From Thermoleophilia bacterium (GTDB taxonomy: Bacteria; Actinomycetota; Thermoleophilia; Gaiellales; Gaiellaceae), in the NCBI GenBank assembly GCA_025933895.1, contig JAICZB010000002.1:1-33158 (forward strand): a DNA stretch of 33,158 nt, read 5' to 3'. Made by a program: the position numbers and the translations under genes. This document shows, in pieces, positions 24,968 through 33,158 of the stretch (within the stretch, counting starts at the first letter, position 1; every line of letters begins with the position of its first letter). The notes beneath the pieces were generated by a model that saw only the letters and a list, made by a program, of their open reading frames with translations, was not told the origin of the DNA and did not search any database.

Positions 24968-25861
24968 ATGAGGAAGAAAGCGCTTGTCGTTCTCGCGTGC
25001 TGCGGCGCATTCCTGGCCGCGGGCTTGCAGGGAGCGGCGGCCGGCTCTGACCGCACCGTCGTCTGCGACCAGAACACGCAGACGTTCAGCGGCCAGACGA
25101 CCAACCTAATCGTGCCGATCGGCGGCTACTGCGCCATCGACCACGCGACTATCACGCAGAACCTGATCGTGCAGAACGGCGCGGGAACGGACGTGACGAA
25201 CTCTTCGATCGGGTACAACGAGACCCTAGGCAACGACTCGGGCGCCACGCTGGGCAACTCGACGATCGGCCACGACGTCAAGGTCGGCTTCCACGGCTTC
25301 TTCGGCGCAGGCCTCGCCAGGATCGGGCATGACCTGATTGCGACCCACGCGGGCAGCATCCAAATCGGCAGCACGGGGCCACCACCGGACGGTGCGAACG
25401 GGCGGGTGACCGTCGGCCACGACGTCATCGTCGACGGCTCGCCCGGTCCACCGGATCCCAGCGCCTTCGTGTTCGACAGCCTCTGCGACCTGGACGTAGG
25501 CAACGACCTGCTGATGACGAACCGCTGGGTCACGCTGGGCTTCACGATCGGCGATTCGACGCCACCGTTCTCCGCCTGCGTTGGCACCCAGCCGGACACC
25601 GTCGGCCACGACCTCGTCGTCACGAACAACAAGGCATTGTCGGGATTCTTCGGGCCTTCATCACTCGAAGTCGGCGACATCCAAGTGGGCAACGACGCCA
25701 CGTTCTCGGGCAACAGCGCTGTCCCCGGCGGCGTCCTGGAGTTCAACGACAACACCATCGCCCACGACGCGACTTGCTCGAGGAACACACCGTCGATCAC
25801 GGGCGGTCTCCCGGATGACGGACCGAACCAAGTCGGCGGCACGAACAACGGCTGCCCGTAG
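24968..25861 (+). CDS. Secreted beta-helix-like repeat protein (G-H/N-D repeats)
   Basis: Signal peptide MRKKALVVLACCGAFLAAGLQGAAAG; repeats IGHDVKVG, IGHDLIAT, VGHDVIVDG, VGNDLLMTN, VGHDLVVTNN, VGNDATFSGN, IAHDATCSRN. Confidence 0.8.
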   Translation: MRKKALVVLACCGAFLAAGLQGAAAGSDRTVVCDQNTQTFSGQTTNLIVPIGGYCAIDHATITQNLIVQNGAGTDVTNSSIGYNETLGNDSGATLGNSTIGHDVKVGFHGFFGAGLARIGHDLIATHAGSIQIGSTGPPPDGANGRVTVGHDVIVDGSPGPPDPSAFVFDSLCDLDVGNDLLMTNRWVTLGFTIGDSTPPFSACVGTQPDTVGHDLVVTNNKALSGFFGPSSLEVGDIQVGNDATFSGNSAVPGGVLEFNDNTIAHDATCSRNTPSITGGLPDDGPNQVGGTNNGCP

Positions 25862-25882
25862 CCGATCGGCCCAATCAAGCCT

Positions 25883-25916
25883 GCCGGAGAGGGCCGCTCA
25901 TGCCGCCCTCTCCGGC
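25883..25916 (+). terminator. Intrinsic-terminator-like hairpin
   Basis: GCCGGAGAGGGC-CGCTCATGCC-GCCCTCTCCGGC, 12-bp perfect stem, 22 bp after the stop codon of the secreted protein; no clear U-tract. Confidence 0.65.
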
Positions 25917-26128
25917 CACACAGTTCACCGGGTCGAGAGGGCGAGGCGGTCGCTGGGCCAGCACCCTCTCACCGGGCGGCGAGTCGCGCGTGATACACGC
26001 TTGACGCACGATCCGACGGTCCTCGAGCAGCAAGGGATTCGGCGGCGAGCGCGTCTACCGCGACGGCTTCCAACCGCGCCTCCCTCGAGACCAGCCGCTC
26101 CCCGTGCGACCGCACGGCATTCCGGGCC

Positions 26129-26163
26129 TTGATTCGGGAGCGTGTAACGGCTGAAATTCGGTT
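26129..26163 (+). promoter_or_regulatory. SigA-like promoter for a leaderless Ser/Thr kinase mRNA
   Basis: TTGATT (26129-26134), 17-bp spacer, TGAAAT (26152-26157), 6 nt, GTG start at 26164. Confidence 0.55.
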
Positions 26164-27621
26164 GTGTCGACGCTCGCGCAAGGCACGGTTGTCGGGGGGT
26201 TCCGGATCTGCGAGCCTTTGGGCGCGGGCGCAATGGGAACGGTGTACCTCGCCGCAACGGTCGCGTCGGGCGATCTCGCCGCCGTCAAGATCATCGCCGC
26301 GGGGCCGAGCCACGATATGCGCTTCCGCGAGAGGTTCGAGCGCGAGTGCGCGCTCGCCGCAAGTCTCCGCCATCCCAGTGTCGTCACGACGATCTCCTCA
26401 GGTGAAACCGAGGGCCATCTCTATCTCGCCATGGAGTATGTGGAGGGGTCCGATCTACGCGAGATCCTCCGCTGGGAAGCGCCTCTCGAGCCGGCCCGCG
26501 CCCTTTGGCTGATCGCACAGGTCGCAGATGCGCTCGACGCGGCGCACCAGCTCGGCCTCGTCCACCGCGACGTCAAGCCGGGCAACATCCTCGTGACCGT
26601 GCGCGACGGCGAGGAGCGCGCGCTCGTCTGCGACTTCGGGCTGGCTCGTCACGTCTCCTCGGTCTCGAGCCTCACGGGCGACCGCGGCTTCGTCGGCACC
26701 ATCGACTACGTTCCGCCGGAGCAGATCCACGGAACCCAGGTCGACCGGCGTTCCGACCTGTACTCGCTCGGCTGCGTCCTCTTCGAGTGCCTGGTCGGAG
26801 CGAGGCCGTTCGAGCGGGAGAGCGAGCTCTCCGTCGTGTTCGCGCATCTCAACGACCCCCCGCCTCGCCCGACGGAGTTTCGCCCCGAGCTCCCCGCGGC
26901 CTGGGACGACTTCTTCGCAAAGGCGCTCGCCAAGGAGCCGAGCGAACGGTTTGGCTCCGGCGGCGAGCTCCTCGACGCCGCGCGTACGGCAGCCAGGGGG
27001 AACCGCCGCAGAAGCAGGCGCGTTCGCAGACCGGTGGTCGCAATCGTCGTTGCGACGGCCGTCGCCGCGGCGGTCACCGCCGGATTCGTTCTCGAAGGAG
27101 GAGCAGGCAGGCACGAGCGATCGCAGATCACCCAGAGCGCGATCGCGGGCGCGCCCCTCGGCAGGTCGGCCGGGTACTACAGGAAGCACTTCGGCCCTCT
27201 CAGTTACTCGCTGGCGGGCGTTGTCGACTATCCCACCCTGTCTTTCCAGCAACCGGAAGTCGCCGTCTACTTTCCGAAGCAAAAGACGTCCATCCCCGCG
27301 CCGGGCCAGCGGGCGCACATCATCACGACCTGGAACAGGTCGTACCGCACCGCGGCGGGGATTGGCCCCTGCTCGACCCTTGCCGCGGCGAAACGGGCGT
27401 ACGGCGCTCGCTGGAAGCCGTCGCGCGATGGAATCGTTCTCAAGCACGCGGACGGCGTCCACTCGGCCTACGTGGTGGGAAACAACTTGATCTTCGAGAC
27501 CCAGGACGGCCAAACGGTCTCGGCAGTCGGGCTGTACGAGGGCAACCCTCATGACACGGGAAACGGCAGCCCGCAGGCGTACGCGAATTTCGTCACTTCC
27601 AATCAGACGGCCTGCGAGTAG
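26164..27621 (+). CDS. PknB-like Ser/Thr protein kinase with TM and extracytoplasmic domain
   Basis: GAGAMGTVYLAA, VHRDVKPGNILV, VCDFGLARHV, PPEQIHGTQVDRRSDLYSLGCVLFECLVG; TM VVAIVVATAVAAAVTAGFVL. Confidence 0.93.
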   Translation: MSTLAQGTVVGGFRICEPLGAGAMGTVYLAATVASGDLAAVKIIAAGPSHDMRFRERFERECALAASLRHPSVVTTISSGETEGHLYLAMEYVEGSDLREILRWEAPLEPARALWLIAQVADALDAAHQLGLVHRDVKPGNILVTVRDGEERALVCDFGLARHVSSVSSLTGDRGFVGTIDYVPPEQIHGTQVDRRSDLYSLGCVLFECLVGARPFERESELSVVFAHLNDPPPRPTEFRPELPAAWDDFFAKALAKEPSERFGSGGELLDAARTAARGNRRRSRRVRRPVVAIVVATAVAAAVTAGFVLEGGAGRHERSQITQSAIAGAPLGRSAGYYRKHFGPLSYSLAGVVDYPTLSFQQPEVAVYFPKQKTSIPAPGQRAHIITTWNRSYRTAAGIGPCSTLAAAKRAYGARWKPSRDGIVLKHADGVHSAYVVGNNLIFETQDGQTVSAVGLYEGNPHDTGNGSPQAYANFVTSNQTACE

Positions 27622-29179
27622 CGAGCGTCCAGGAAAAGCGGGTGCGACTCTCCATGGGCGCGAGGCCGCCCGGGCGAGGCCCTCGGTGGACAAGCACGAG
27701 CGGCACGCCTCCCGCCACCAGTGCGCGCCTGGCGTCGCCGATGCCGGCGGTCCGCCAGCCCTCGACGACGCCGATGATCACGACGTCGGCCGACTCCACG
27801 GCGTATCGCAGCCCTTCCGGCGAGGCGGGGGCGAGTATTGGGCGAGTGGAGACGCCGGCGAGCCGCTGCGCCGCCACGGCTGCGTCGGCGAGGAGCCGAC
27901 TCGCGTCCCGACGCCCGCTCTGCGGGTCGGAGCCTGTTCCCAGGAGTACGATCTCGGCGCCGGCGGCGGCCGCGACCCACGTCGCGAGCTCGAGTGCCGC
28001 CCATTCGTGCTCGCCGCCACCGAACGGAACGAAGATGCTGTCCGAGACTCGTGGAGCGCCGGAGACCACTCCGACATCGGCCGGGGAGTGGTCGAAGAGC
28101 GCAGCGAGCTCGTCGGGCAGGTGCTCGCCATCGATCCCTTCCACAGAATTCGTAAGTACGAGCTCGACGGCGTAGGAGTCGGCGAGCCGGACGGCGTCAT
28201 CTGCCGGATTGGTGCTCGTGAAGACCGCCGTCCGAGCATTCCTGCTGAGGCGCCGGCTGTGCGCGTTAGCGACCTCTGCCGCTCCGGCGAGGTCGTCCTC
28301 GTCGGCGACGAGCCGTGCCAGGATCAGCTCGCGTGAGGCCGCAAGCGGCTGCGCAATTGCCAGGAGTTCGTCGAATGCGGAATGGCGCGAGGCGAGCAGC
28401 AGGATCGACCGCGCCTCGTCAACGGCCGCTCGATCGAGCTCGAGCGCCGGATCCTGTTGCAGGATCGCGCGCTCCGCGGCTCGAAGCGCCAAGCCGGGCT
28501 CGATCCCGAACTGCTCGACAAGCTCGCCCCGCGCGTGTCGGAAGACCTCAAGCGCCTCCGCCTGACGCCCCGAGCGATAGAGGGCGAGCATTTGCAGTGC
28601 CCGCAGCGACTCGCGCAGGGGGTACAGGGCGACGAGACGCTCCAGCTCGGCGGCGACCTCTGCATGGCGCCCAAGCGCGAGCTCTGCTTCCGCCAGCCGC
28701 TCGTGCGCCGTGAGTCGGAGCTCCTCTAACCGCCGAGCGTGCGGCACGAAGAACTCCTCGCCACGCAGGTCCCCGAGACCTTCTCCTCGCCAGAGGGCCA
28801 GCGCGTCCTTCAGGAGCTCGACAGCGCCGGCGGCATCAGACCGTGACATGGCTTCGGCCGCGTCGGCCAGCAGCCTCTCGAAGCGCGGGAGGTCGAACTG
28901 GTTCCGCGCGATGTTGATCACGTAGCCGGAGCCCTGCGTACGTATCGTCTCGGGTCCAAGCACTCGCCGCAGTTCGGCGATCTGCTTGTGCACTTGGGTC
29001 ACGGCGGTCACCGGCGGCCTGCCGGCGTAGAGCGCGTCGGCCAGCTCGTCGATCGAGACGACGCGGTTCGCGTTCAGCAGGAGGAGGGCGAGCGTCGATC
29101 GCTGCCGTGGGCCACCGAGCGGAAGGGGGCCGTCGGCGGCGGCGACTTCGATCGGCCCGAGGATCCCGAACCGCAGCAC
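27593..29179 (-). CDS. BTAD/SARP-type transcriptional regulator with C-terminal USP-like region
   Basis: LRFGILGPIEVAAADGPLPLGGPRQRSTLALLLLNANRVVSIDELADALY (winged-helix), then BTAD ARNQFDLPRFERLLADA...LYPLRESLRALQMLALYRSGRQAEALEVFRHAR. C-terminal VGVVSGAPRVSDSIFVPFGGGEHEWAALELATWVAAAAGAEIVLLGTG resembles a universal stress protein fold. Start inferred at GTG 29179. Confidence 0.88.
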   Translation of the reverse strand: MLRFGILGPIEVAAADGPLPLGGPRQRSTLALLLLNANRVVSIDELADALYAGRPPVTAVTQVHKQIAELRRVLGPETIRTQGSGYVINIARNQFDLPRFERLLADAAEAMSRSDAAGAVELLKDALALWRGEGLGDLRGEEFFVPHARRLEELRLTAHERLAEAELALGRHAEVAAELERLVALYPLRESLRALQMLALYRSGRQAEALEVFRHARGELVEQFGIEPGLALRAAERAILQQDPALELDRAAVDEARSILLLASRHSAFDELLAIAQPLAASRELILARLVADEDDLAGAAEVANAHSRRLSRNARTAVFTSTNPADDAVRLADSYAVELVLTNSVEGIDGEHLPDELAALFDHSPADVGVVSGAPRVSDSIFVPFGGGEHEWAALELATWVAAAAGAEIVLLGTGSDPQSGRRDASRLLADAAVAAQRLAGVSTRPILAPASPEGLRYAVESADVVIIGVVEGWRTAGIGDARRALVAGGVPLVLVHRGPRPGGLAPMESRTRFSWTLATRRPSDWK

Positions 29180-29255
29180 CCCGAGAAGGTAGGTGTCGGC
29201 AAGAAGGTTGGCAACCACAGAGAGCTGACCTCCGCCAGCACCGCGCCTACTACTA

Positions 29256-29298
29256 GTGCCCCGGCAAGAATCGAACATGCGCACGCGGTTTAGGAAGC
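29256..29298 (-). repeat. Repeat copy C: 3' half of tRNA-Arg(CCU)-like gene (att remnant)
   Basis: Reverse complement GCTTCCTAAACCGCGTGCGCATGTTCGATTCTTGCCGGGGCAC; one mismatch in the T-stem and one base missing in the acceptor strand relative to copy B. Confidence 0.82.
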
Positions 29299-29424
29299 CG
29301 GCCGAGATTGTCCCGTCCGGTGCGCCTGGGACCGCTCAGTCCGTCCTGAACGGGCTCCTGTTTCCGCCGGGCCCGCTGCATGCGGCTCCGTACCGCAGTG
29401 TCCGGCCTGTCCTGGTGGACGAGT
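29299..29424. repeat. Extended element-end repeat, copy C
   Basis: Shares blocks with 24625-24745, including CAGTCCGTC.TGAACGGGCT and CAGTGTCCGGCCTGTCCT. Confidence 0.65.
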
Positions 29425-29567
29425 AGACAGGCGAAGCCTCAGGCGTAAAGACACTCGCCCATCCGAGACTCCTTCCCTCAGACCGTCGCTACCGTGAGGC
29501 GTTGTCGCTGTCTTCACGGGACAGACGCGGCAGGGGCTTCCTCCTCTACCTAAAAGCCGGAGCCGCT

Positions 29568-29579
29568 TAGACTCGTCTC
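29568..29579 (+). promoter_or_regulatory. -10-like element for a leaderless start
   Basis: TAGACT (29568-29573), 6 nt, GTG start at 29580; no convincing -35 seen. Confidence 0.4.
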
Positions 29580-32500
29580 GTGGTGGTCTGCCCTTCATGT
29601 GGCAGGGAGAACCCCGAGGGCTTCCAGTTCTGCGGTTTCTGCACGGCGGCTCTGATCGAGCAACCTCCTGCCTCAGTTCAGGAGGAGCGGAAGATCGTCT
29701 CCGTCCTTTTCTGCGATTTGGTCGGCTTCACCGCAGCTTCCGACATGGCTGACCCGGAGGATGTGAGGGCCCGGATTCGCCCATATCACCAGCGGCTGCG
29801 GGAGGTGATCGATCGGTTCGGGGGGACGGTGGAGAAGTTCGTGGGGGATGCCGTAATGGCGGTGTTCGGGGCGCCGGCGGCGCACGAGGATGACGCGGAG
29901 CGGGCGGTCAGGGCGGGGTTGCGGATTCTGGAGGCGATCGAGGCTTTGAACGCCGAAGACGCGAGTCTCTCGTTGCAGGTGCGGGTGGGGATCCACACTG
30001 GTGAGGCGGTGGTCGCGCTCGGTGCCCGCCCGGAGGAGGGTGAGGGGATCGTGACCGGCGACGTGGTGAACACGGCGTCCCGGTTGCAGGGTGCCGCCCC
30101 GGTAGGCGGGGTCGCCGTGTCGGAGCAGACGTATCGCGCGACGGAGCGGGTCTTCGACTGGGAGCGGTTGGAGCCGGTGTTTGTGAAGGGCAAGGCGGAG
30201 CCGCTCGCTATTTACCGGCCGGTGCAGGCGCGCGCGCGGTTCGGCAGTGATGTGACGCGGATGCAAGCGACGCCGCTGGTCGGTCGCGAATTGGAACGGC
30301 AGCTGTTGATATCGACGTTTGAGCGGTCGGTGCAGCAGCAGTCCTGCCAGCTGGTGACCGTCGTCGGGGAGCCGGGGGTGGGTAAGAGCCGGCTCTGCGC
30401 GGAGTTGTTCGCGCATATCGAGCAGCGGCCCGGCCTGACCCGCTGGCGGCAGGGGCGCTGTCTGCCCTATGGGGAGGGGATCGCCTTCTGGGCGTTGGGG
30501 GAGGTAGTGAAGGCCGAGTGCGGGATCCTGGAATCGGACTCGCCGCAGGAGGCGGAGGCGAAGCTGGCGCGGGCGGTTCCCGAGGCGGAGCCGGACCGCC
30601 CCTGGCTGCTGGCCCGGCTGGCGCCGCTGGTGGGGGCACCGTCGCAGCCGGCCTCGCAGGAGGAGTCGTTCACCGCCTGGCGGCGCTTCTTCGAGTCGCT
30701 GGCGGCCGGGCGGGAGACGGTGCTGCTGTTCGAGGATCTGCACTGGGCCGACGACGCCCTGCTCGAGTTTCTGGAGCAGCTCGCCGACTGGGCCGAAGGC
30801 GTGCCCTTGCTCCTGCTATGCACGGCCCGGCCGGAGTTGCAGGAGCAGCATCCGAACTGGGCCGCGGGGTTGCGCAACGCACACACGATCAACCTGGCGC
30901 GACTGAGCGACGAGGAGACGGCCCGGCTTGTCTCCTCCTTGTTGCAGCGGACGGTGCTGCCAGTGGACACGCAGCAGGCGCTGTTGGAGCGTGCGGGTGG
31001 GAATCCGTTGTATGCGGAGGAGTTCGTGCGCCTGCTCGCGGATCGGGGCGAGCTTGGCGCCGACACGATGGTGCCGGAGTCGGTGCAGGCCCTGATCGCC
31101 GCTCGCTTGGACACGCTTAGTCCGGAGCGCAAGAGCCTGTTGCAGGACGCCTCGGTCCTGGGCAAGGTGTTCTGGGCCGGCGCGCTCGCTGCGATGGGTG
31201 ACAGGGAGGCCGGGGAGGTGGAGCGGGCCTTGCACGAGCTAAGCCGCAAGGAGCTCGTCCGCCCCAGCCGTACCAGCTCGATGCAGGGTGAGGCTGAGTA
31301 CAACTTCTGGCATGTCCTGGTCAGGGATGTCTGTTACGGCCAGATCCCGCGGGCTAAGCGAGCGGAGAGGCACCAGAACGCCGCGGAGTGGATCGGCGAG
31401 AAGGCCGGCGAGCGGGCAGAAGACTTGGCCGACGTGCTCGCCCACCACTACGTGGCCGCCGTTGAGTTGAGCCGGGCTGTCGGCTTGGCCGATGACCCGC
31501 ACTTACGCGCGCACGCGGTGCGCTATCTCGGTCTGGCCGGGGAGCGCGCATTTGGCCTCGACGTGGAACGGGCCGAACGGAACCTCGCCCTTGCACTTGC
31601 TCTTGCCTCTGAGGACGATCCGCAGAGGCCGCTGCTGCTGGAACGCTGGGCCTGGACGGCGCTTCACCTGAACCGGCTGCAAGAAGCGCGAGACGCACTC
31701 GATCAAGCCCTCACCTTCCACCGGCAGCGAGGAGACACCTTGGGCGTGGGCAGAACGCTCAGCAAACTGCACGCTGTCCTGCGCGAACTCGGCGATCCCG
31801 AGCAGGAGGCGACGCTCGTGGAAGCGCTGCGGCTGCTCGAAGCCGAGCCGCCGGGCCCGGAGCTGGTCTCTGCCTACACGCAACAGGCGCGAGCACTTTG
31901 GCTATCCGGCGCCGGCAAAGAAGCTGTGGTGGCTGCCGACAAAGCGCTGAACCTCGCAGCACGTCTCGATTTGCCCCAACCTGTAGAAGCGCTCGGCCGC
32001 CGTGGCGCCGCTCGAGCAAGCCAGGGCGAGCGAGATGGGATCGAGGAGATGCGCAGGGCGCTCAGTCTCGCTATCGAGCAGAGCGAGAACACAATCGCCG
32101 CGATGCTTTACAACAACCTTTCCATCGAAGCCTGGATCTACGAAGGCCCGCAGGCTGGCTATGACCTAAAGCGCGAGGGGATTGACTTCGCCCGGCGACG
32201 CGGCATCACCACGAACGCCGATTTCATGGCCGTTGGACTGACGTTTTTGTTGGCCGACCTGGGCCTGACCGAGGATGCCGTCACCGAAGCTGCCCGCCTG
32301 GCCGACCGGCTCGAACAGACCTCCAGTGTCAGTTTCCTCGCAGTGCGCTCCCTGCGGCAACTTCTCCTAGCCGAGCGCGGCCAGCACAAGAACGCCCCTG
32401 ACACGAAGGCTACGCTAAAGGCCGCCCGCGACAGCGGCGAACCACAGTATTTGACAATGGCGGTTGCGGGCGCCGCCAGCATCCTCCATGGGAAGAAACA

Positions 32501-32960
32501 GCCCGAACAGGCCCGTCAGCTCCTCCGCGAACTCGACCGGACCCAAGCCGCCCGCAACGACCCGTTCTACGCGAACCTGCTGCCCTGCCTCGTCCGTCTC
32601 GCGCTCGACCTAAGCGACCTCGATCTCGCCCGCAGCTTGACCGAAGGCGTGCTACCCGTCACCGCTCTCTACGAACACGTCCTTGTCAGCTGTGAGGCGC
32701 AAATGGCGGAAGCCGCCGCGAAGCACACCCAAGCGGCCAGCCTTTACACAGACGCCGCCCAACGCTGGCAGCAGTTTGGCAACCTTCCCGAACAGGCATA
32801 CGCCCTCCTCGGCCAAGGCCGCACCCTCCACGCCCTCGCCGATCCGGAAGCCGAGCAGCCCCTCCGACAAGCACGCGAACTGTTCGTCTTCACGGGCTAC
32901 AAGCCAGCCCTCGAGCAGACAGACGCACTGCTCAACCAAGCCCGAGCAGCAGCGAACTGA
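29580..32960 (+). CDS. Zinc ribbon / class III nucleotidyl cyclase / AAA-type ATPase / TPR regulator
   Basis: Zinc ribbon CPSCGRENPEGFQFCGFC; cyclase VSVLFCDLVGFTAASD, VEKFVGDAVMAVFGAP, GDVVNTASRLQ; Walker A GEPGVGKSRL; Walker B VLLFEDLHWADD; long helical TPR-like C-terminus. Confidence 0.93.
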   Translation: MVVCPSCGRENPEGFQFCGFCTAALIEQPPASVQEERKIVSVLFCDLVGFTAASDMADPEDVRARIRPYHQRLREVIDRFGGTVEKFVGDAVMAVFGAPAAHEDDAERAVRAGLRILEAIEALNAEDASLSLQVRVGIHTGEAVVALGARPEEGEGIVTGDVVNTASRLQGAAPVGGVAVSEQTYRATERVFDWERLEPVFVKGKAEPLAIYRPVQARARFGSDVTRMQATPLVGRELERQLLISTFERSVQQQSCQLVTVVGEPGVGKSRLCAELFAHIEQRPGLTRWRQGRCLPYGEGIAFWALGEVVKAECGILESDSPQEAEAKLARAVPEAEPDRPWLLARLAPLVGAPSQPASQEESFTAWRRFFESLAAGRETVLLFEDLHWADDALLEFLEQLADWAEGVPLLLLCTARPELQEQHPNWAAGLRNAHTINLARLSDEETARLVSSLLQRTVLPVDTQQALLERAGGNPLYAEEFVRLLADRGELGADTMVPESVQALIAARLDTLSPERKSLLQDASVLGKVFWAGALAAMGDREAGEVERALHELSRKELVRPSRTSSMQGEAEYNFWHVLVRDVCYGQIPRAKRAERHQNAAEWIGEKAGERAEDLADVLAHHYVAAVELSRAVGLADDPHLRAHAVRYLGLAGERAFGLDVERAERNLALALALASEDDPQRPLLLERWAWTALHLNRLQEARDALDQALTFHRQRGDTLGVGRTLSKLHAVLRELGDPEQEATLVEALRLLEAEPPGPELVSAYTQQARALWLSGAGKEAVVAADKALNLAARLDLPQPVEALGRRGAARASQGERDGIEEMRRALSLAIEQSENTIAAMLYNNLSIEAWIYEGPQAGYDLKREGIDFARRRGITTNADFMAVGLTFLLADLGLTEDAVTEAARLADRLEQTSSVSFLAVRSLRQLLLAERGQHKNAPDTKATLKAARDSGEPQYLTMAVAGAASILHGKKQPEQARQLLRELDRTQAARNDPFYANLLPCLVRLALDLSDLDLARSLTEGVLPVTALYEHVLVSCEAQMAEAAAKHTQAASLYTDAAQRWQQFGNLPEQAYALLGQGRTLHALADPEAEQPLRQARELFVFTGYKPALEQTDALLNQARAAAN

Positions 32961-33079
32961 GACGACCCCGACGAACCGTCACTTCCGTGTCTCTGTCGTT
33001 CCGGCACAGCGTCAGGCGTCATTCCGGAACTCAATGTCATCCTCGCTGCTGTGGCGGCGTCCGGTGGCTGGCAGAGACT

Positions 33080-33158
33080 CGGTCGGCGGCGGCTGACTCG
33101 ATTCCGAATGTCGACTGTTTGGTCTGACCTTCCAGCGTTGTGTCGCCGCCGCCGACCG
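33080..33158. repeat. 14-bp inverted repeat reaching the window edge
   Basis: CGGTCGGCGGCGGC (33080-33093) and GCCGCCGCCGACCG (33145-33158), perfect complement with a 51-nt spacer. Confidence 0.5.

Noticed and set aside
1-33158. CRISPR array, rRNA, transposase or integrase genes
   Set aside because: No regularly spaced repeats of CRISPR size, no rRNA-like sequence, and no recombinase or transposase motifs in any ORF inspected.

Overview
High-GC actinobacterial chromosome segment; codon usage and gene content suggest a Thermoleophilia-like lineage (inference). Left part (1-16.5 kb): a sensor histidine kinase, a secreted animal-type haem peroxidase, several SAM methyltransferases, a metallophosphoesterase, and a membrane protein fusing a CDP-alcohol phosphotransferase to an LTA-synthase-like sulfatase. 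Convergent with the fusion gene is a tightly overlapping seven-gene operon: GTP cyclohydrolase II, RibD-C reductase, YbhN-type membrane protein, methyltransferase, GT4 glycosyltransferase, a degenerate PTPS/QueD-like protein and an MDR dehydrogenase. This operon is my best candidate for an undescribed system, possibly making and exporting a GTP-derived glycosylated metabolite. Middle part (16.8-21.6 kb): two ferritin-like proteins, an L,D-transpeptidase, TatA, TatC, and an ECF sigma/anti-sigma pair. Right part (21.6-33.1 kb): accessory DNA punctuated by three 3'-end fragments of a tRNA-Arg(CCU)-like gene, which look like att scars of stacked elements. It carries three paralogous small CxCx4C...GHE proteins, an ANTAR regulator, a secreted repeat protein, a Ser/Thr kinase, a BTAD regulator fused to USP-like domains, and a zinc-ribbon/cyclase/AAA/TPR protein. 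No rRNA, intact tRNA, CRISPR array, integrase or transposase was found.
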